Shown piece by piece: positions 31,440 through 33,539 of a stretch of DNA of 33,539 nucleotides. The notes under the pieces are model-generated. The model ran no database searches, was not told the DNA's origin, and saw only the letters and a program-made list of their open reading frames with translations. The position numbers and the translations under genes were made by a program. Within the stretch, counting starts at the first letter, position 1, and every line of letters begins with the position of its first letter. Origin of the DNA: Phaeodactylibacter sp. (lineage in GTDB: Bacteria; Bacteroidota; Bacteroidia; Chitinophagales; Saprospiraceae); assembly GCA_024102975.1 (NCBI GenBank), contig JAGFJD010000299.1:1-33539 (forward strand), given 5' to 3'.

Positions 31440-33092
31440 ATGGCGACAAAAACCCTGAAGGTTCATCCGGCAGACAACATCGTCATAGCGCTGAGCCGGC
31501 TTGAAAAAGGAGAAAAGATTGCCTGGAATGGGCGGGAGGCTACGCTCATGGAACCCATCCCGGCAAAACATAAGTTCGCACAGGAGGAGATTCCCGACGG
31601 CGCGCCCGTCATCATGTACGGGGTAGAAGTAGGCAGGGCGGTTCAGTCCATTGCCAAAGGCGCCAGGATAACTACTGAGAACACCCGGCATTCGGCGAGC
31701 GGTTATGAGGCAAAGGCCGGCGGCAGGGAGTGGGCCCCGCCCGATGTCTCCCGGTTCCGCAACCGCACTTTTATGGGCTACCACCGGGCGGACGGGCGGG
31801 CCGGAACCATGAACTACTGGCTGGTGGCGCCGCTGGTTTTCTGCGAAAACCGCAATATCGCGATCATCCGGTCTTCCATGCTCGAACAACTGGGCTACAC
31901 GTTCGAAAAAGATTATGCGGCCGACATCCACAAGCTGGTGCGCCTTTACCGCAGCGGGGCGGGCAGAGAGGAACTTTTAGCCGAAAACATCATTCGAAAG
32001 CCTTCCGACATGAAGGCTTTTCAAATTTTCCCGAATATCGACGGCATCAAATTCCTGACGCACGAAGGCGGCTGCGGGGGTACGCGGCAGGACAGCGAAA
32101 CGCTGTGCCGGTTGCTGGCCGGTTATATCACCCACCCCAACGTTGCCGGGGCGACTATTCTGAGCCTTGGATGCCAGAATGCGCAATTTAAGTTGCTGGA
32201 AAATGCCATTGCCGAATTCGCCCCGGGGTTCAGCAAACCGCTCATCGTCATGGAGCAGCAACAAAGCCGGTCGGAACGGGCGTTCATTGCCGAAACAGTC
32301 AAACAGACATTTGTCGGCCTGATGGATGCCAATGAGGCAAAGCGGTCGCCTGCGCCACTCAGCCACCTTGCCCTGGGGCTGGAATGCGGCGGGTCGGACG
32401 GGTTCTCCGGCATCTCGGCCAACCCGGCGCTGGGCTACGCCTCCGACCTGCTGGTAGCCCTGGGAGGAACCGCCATCCTCTCCGAATTCCCCGAACTAAA
32501 CGGAGTCGAACAGGAACTGGCGGGCCGCTGTGTGAACGACAGCCTGGCCAGGAAGTTCTCTCATCTCATGGAAACCTATTCCAAACGGGCCAAACAAGCC
32601 GGTTCCGGCTTCGAAATGAACCCCTCCCCCGGCAATATCCGCGACGGGCTGATCACCGATGCCATGAAATCGGCAGGCGCAGCAAAAAAGGGAGGCACGT
32701 CGCCGGTTGTGGATGTGCTGGACTACACCGAGCAGGCGGTAAAACCAGGGCTCAACCTGCTTTGCACCCCCGGCAACGATGTGGAAAGCACGACCGGGCT
32801 GGCAGGTTCGGGCGCCACGCTTATCGCCTTTACCACCGGCCTGGGAACCCCCACGGGCAACCCCATTGCGCCGACTGTGAAGATATCCTCCAATACCGCC
32901 CTGGCCGAACGCATGCCCGACATCATCGACTTCAATGCCGGGACGATTATCGATGGGAAAGACACCATCGAATCCAAAGGGGAGGAACTACTGGAATTGT
33001 TCATCCAGGTAGCCAGCGGAGAAAAAATGCCCAGGGCGGTAAGCCTTGGGCAGGATGATTTTATACCCTGGAAAAGGGGCGTCTCTCTTTAA
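31440..33092 (+). CDS. UxaA-family (altronate dehydratase type) sugar-acid dehydratase, candidate L-fuconate dehydratase
   Basis: The 550-aa cytoplasmic protein has the two-part UxaA layout. An N-terminal SAF-like domain (about 1-95: LKVHPADNIVIALSRLEKGE, IPAKHKFAQEEI) precedes the catalytic domain, with GYHRADGRAGTMNYWLVAPLVFCENRN, FLTHEGGCGG, LSLGCQNAQ, LGLECGGSDGFSGISANPALG, FEMNPSPGN, CTPGNDVESTTGLAGSGA and GLGTPTGNPIAPTVKI. The start at 31440 (MATKTLKVHPADN) is taken, not the upstream in-frame ATG at 31395, which lies in the hairpin. The family dehydrates altronate or related aldonates. Here the other fucose genes lack an enolase-type fuconate dehydratase. UxaA homologues (Cj0482/0483) sit in the C. 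jejuni fucose cluster, so L-fuconate is a good candidate substrate (inference). Confidence 0.88.
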   Translation: MATKTLKVHPADNIVIALSRLEKGEKIAWNGREATLMEPIPAKHKFAQEEIPDGAPVIMYGVEVGRAVQSIAKGARITTENTRHSASGYEAKAGGREWAPPDVSRFRNRTFMGYHRADGRAGTMNYWLVAPLVFCENRNIAIIRSSMLEQLGYTFEKDYAADIHKLVRLYRSGAGREELLAENIIRKPSDMKAFQIFPNIDGIKFLTHEGGCGGTRQDSETLCRLLAGYITHPNVAGATILSLGCQNAQFKLLENAIAEFAPGFSKPLIVMEQQQSRSERAFIAETVKQTFVGLMDANEAKRSPAPLSHLALGLECGGSDGFSGISANPALGYASDLLVALGGTAILSEFPELNGVEQELAGRCVNDSLARKFSHLMETYSKRAKQAGSGFEMNPSPGNIRDGLITDAMKSAGAAKKGGTSPVVDVLDYTEQAVKPGLNLLCTPGNDVESTTGLAGSGATLIAFTTGLGTPTGNPIAPTVKISSNTALAERMPDIIDFNAGTIIDGKDTIESKGEELLELFIQVASGEKMPRAVSLGQDDFIPWKRGVSL

Positions 33093-33110
33093 ACAGAAAT
33101 CAACCAACCG

Positions 33111-33539
33111 CTATTCATTTGACGAAAGTGTCAGCGCCTGATAGGCCTTTACATCCAGGATGCCGAAAAAGGCGCCCATTTCCGGTTTGGTTTGAAGGAC
33201 GCCTGCGGCTTTCTGAAAATCTTCGATGCTTTTCCAGCCGATCAGCACTACCCTGGCGCCGGTTTGCAGGTCCACGAATTCTTTGTCAAACAGGTATCCG
33301 TCCTGTTGGGCGATCAAATCGAAGAAGGCTTTCCTGGCGCCGGGAAATTGATCTTCCATGCCGGCTTTGGGGCTTCTTACCGCTACCTCCAGCACATTGC
33401 CTTGCCCAATGTGATCTTCAAGCTTGAAGTAACTGCCGTCTTCGGCCTGCACCGCCACGAACGATTTCATGTCGAAGGCGGAAAAGAAATCTGCGGCTTC
33501 CGGCGACTGCATCAACCTGTCGGCAATGCGCTGCATCGC
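33111..33539 (-). CDS. Partial protein of unknown function (dimeric alpha/beta-barrel-like C-terminus)
   Basis: About 140 residues are visible and the frame is open to the right edge, so the true start may lie outside the window. A Met near 33536 is available. Landmarks are ADRLMQSPEAADFFSAFDMKSFVAVQAEDGSYFKL, LEVAVRSPKAGMEDQFPGARKAFFDLIAQQDGYLFDKEFVD, ARVVLIGWKSIEDFQKAAGVLQ and GAFFGILDVKAYQAL. The repeated strand-helix-strand pattern with GWKSIEDFQKA resembles antibiotic-monooxygenase (ABM) or dimeric ferredoxin-like barrel proteins. That is by eye only. It converges on the dehydratase gene with an 18-nt gap and shows no link to the sugar pathway. Confidence 0.65.
   Translation of the reverse strand, partial: AMQRIADRLMQSPEAADFFSAFDMKSFVAVQAEDGSYFKLEDHIGQGNVLEVAVRSPKAGMEDQFPGARKAFFDLIAQQDGYLFDKEFVDLQTGARVVLIGWKSIEDFQKAAGVLQTKPEMGAFFGILDVKAYQALTLSSNE

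Overview
The window looks like a piece of a Bacteroidota chromosome, probably from a Saprospiraceae-like marine or wastewater heterotroph, and very likely a metagenomic contig. The evidence is a secreted protein with a type IX secretion (T9SS) C-terminal sorting domain, weak or absent Shine-Dalgarno sites, one clean Bacteroidota-type promoter (TTG-20-TANNTTTG), dnaA without dnaN beside it, and a dense set of polysaccharide- and sugar-catabolic genes. The first ~0.7 kb does not fit: it holds the last 38 codons of a proteobacterial-type UvrD helicase and the high-GC first half of a TRAP dctP gene. Base and codon use change to the host style inside dctP, so the left end is either an assembly chimera or a natural recombinant.

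Layout. 1-4.2 kb: uvrD tail, dctP (+), a T9SS-sorted secreted protein (+), dctM and dctQ (-). 4.3-6.3 kb: a glucosaminidase and a 3-hydroxyacyl-CoA dehydrogenase (-). 6.3-7.2 kb: a broken HlyD-like remnant, copy 1 of a 105-bp double-hairpin repeat, and an origin-like region with two DnaA boxes. 7.2-8.7 kb: dnaA. 8.7-9.0 kb: repetitive non-coding DNA. 9.0-12.4 kb: M1 metallopeptidase and aldose-epimerase-like protein (-). 12.5-12.8 kb: a frameshifted TonB-like relic with a strong terminator. 12.9-14.9 kb: mutarotase, L-fucose dehydrogenase-like SDR and fuconolactonase-like amidohydrolase (-). 14.9-15.2 kb: divergent control region with an operator-like palindrome and repeat copy 2. 15.2-18.2 kb: GH141-like beta-helix lipoprotein and a truncated CE2-type esterase (+). 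18.1-19.5 kb: xylose isomerase (-). 19.7-33.1 kb: a ten-gene plus-strand run of PhoD phosphatase, sulfatase, GH43, SDR, FAH hydrolase, PhyH dioxygenase, TIM-barrel protein, MFS sugar porter, second beta-helix protein and UxaA-type dehydratase. 33.1-33.5 kb: a partial unknown gene (-).

How the genes work together. From 12.9 kb onward the window encodes an almost complete non-phosphorylative L-fucose pathway: mutarotase, dehydrogenase, lactonase, dehydratase, 2-keto-3-deoxy-L-fuconate 4-dehydrogenase and 2,4-diketo-3-deoxy-L-fuconate hydrolase, ending in pyruvate and L-lactate. The dehydratase step appears to be filled by a UxaA (altronate dehydratase) family protein rather than the enolase-superfamily enzyme. 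With xylose isomerase, GH43, an esterase, a sulfatase, a phosphatase and two beta-helix proteins, the locus looks built for a sulfated, possibly acetylated glycan containing fucose and xylose. No SusC/SusD pair and no regulator gene lie inside the window. Several members show damage (CE2 C-terminus, GH43 interior), which matters for which activities can still be expected.
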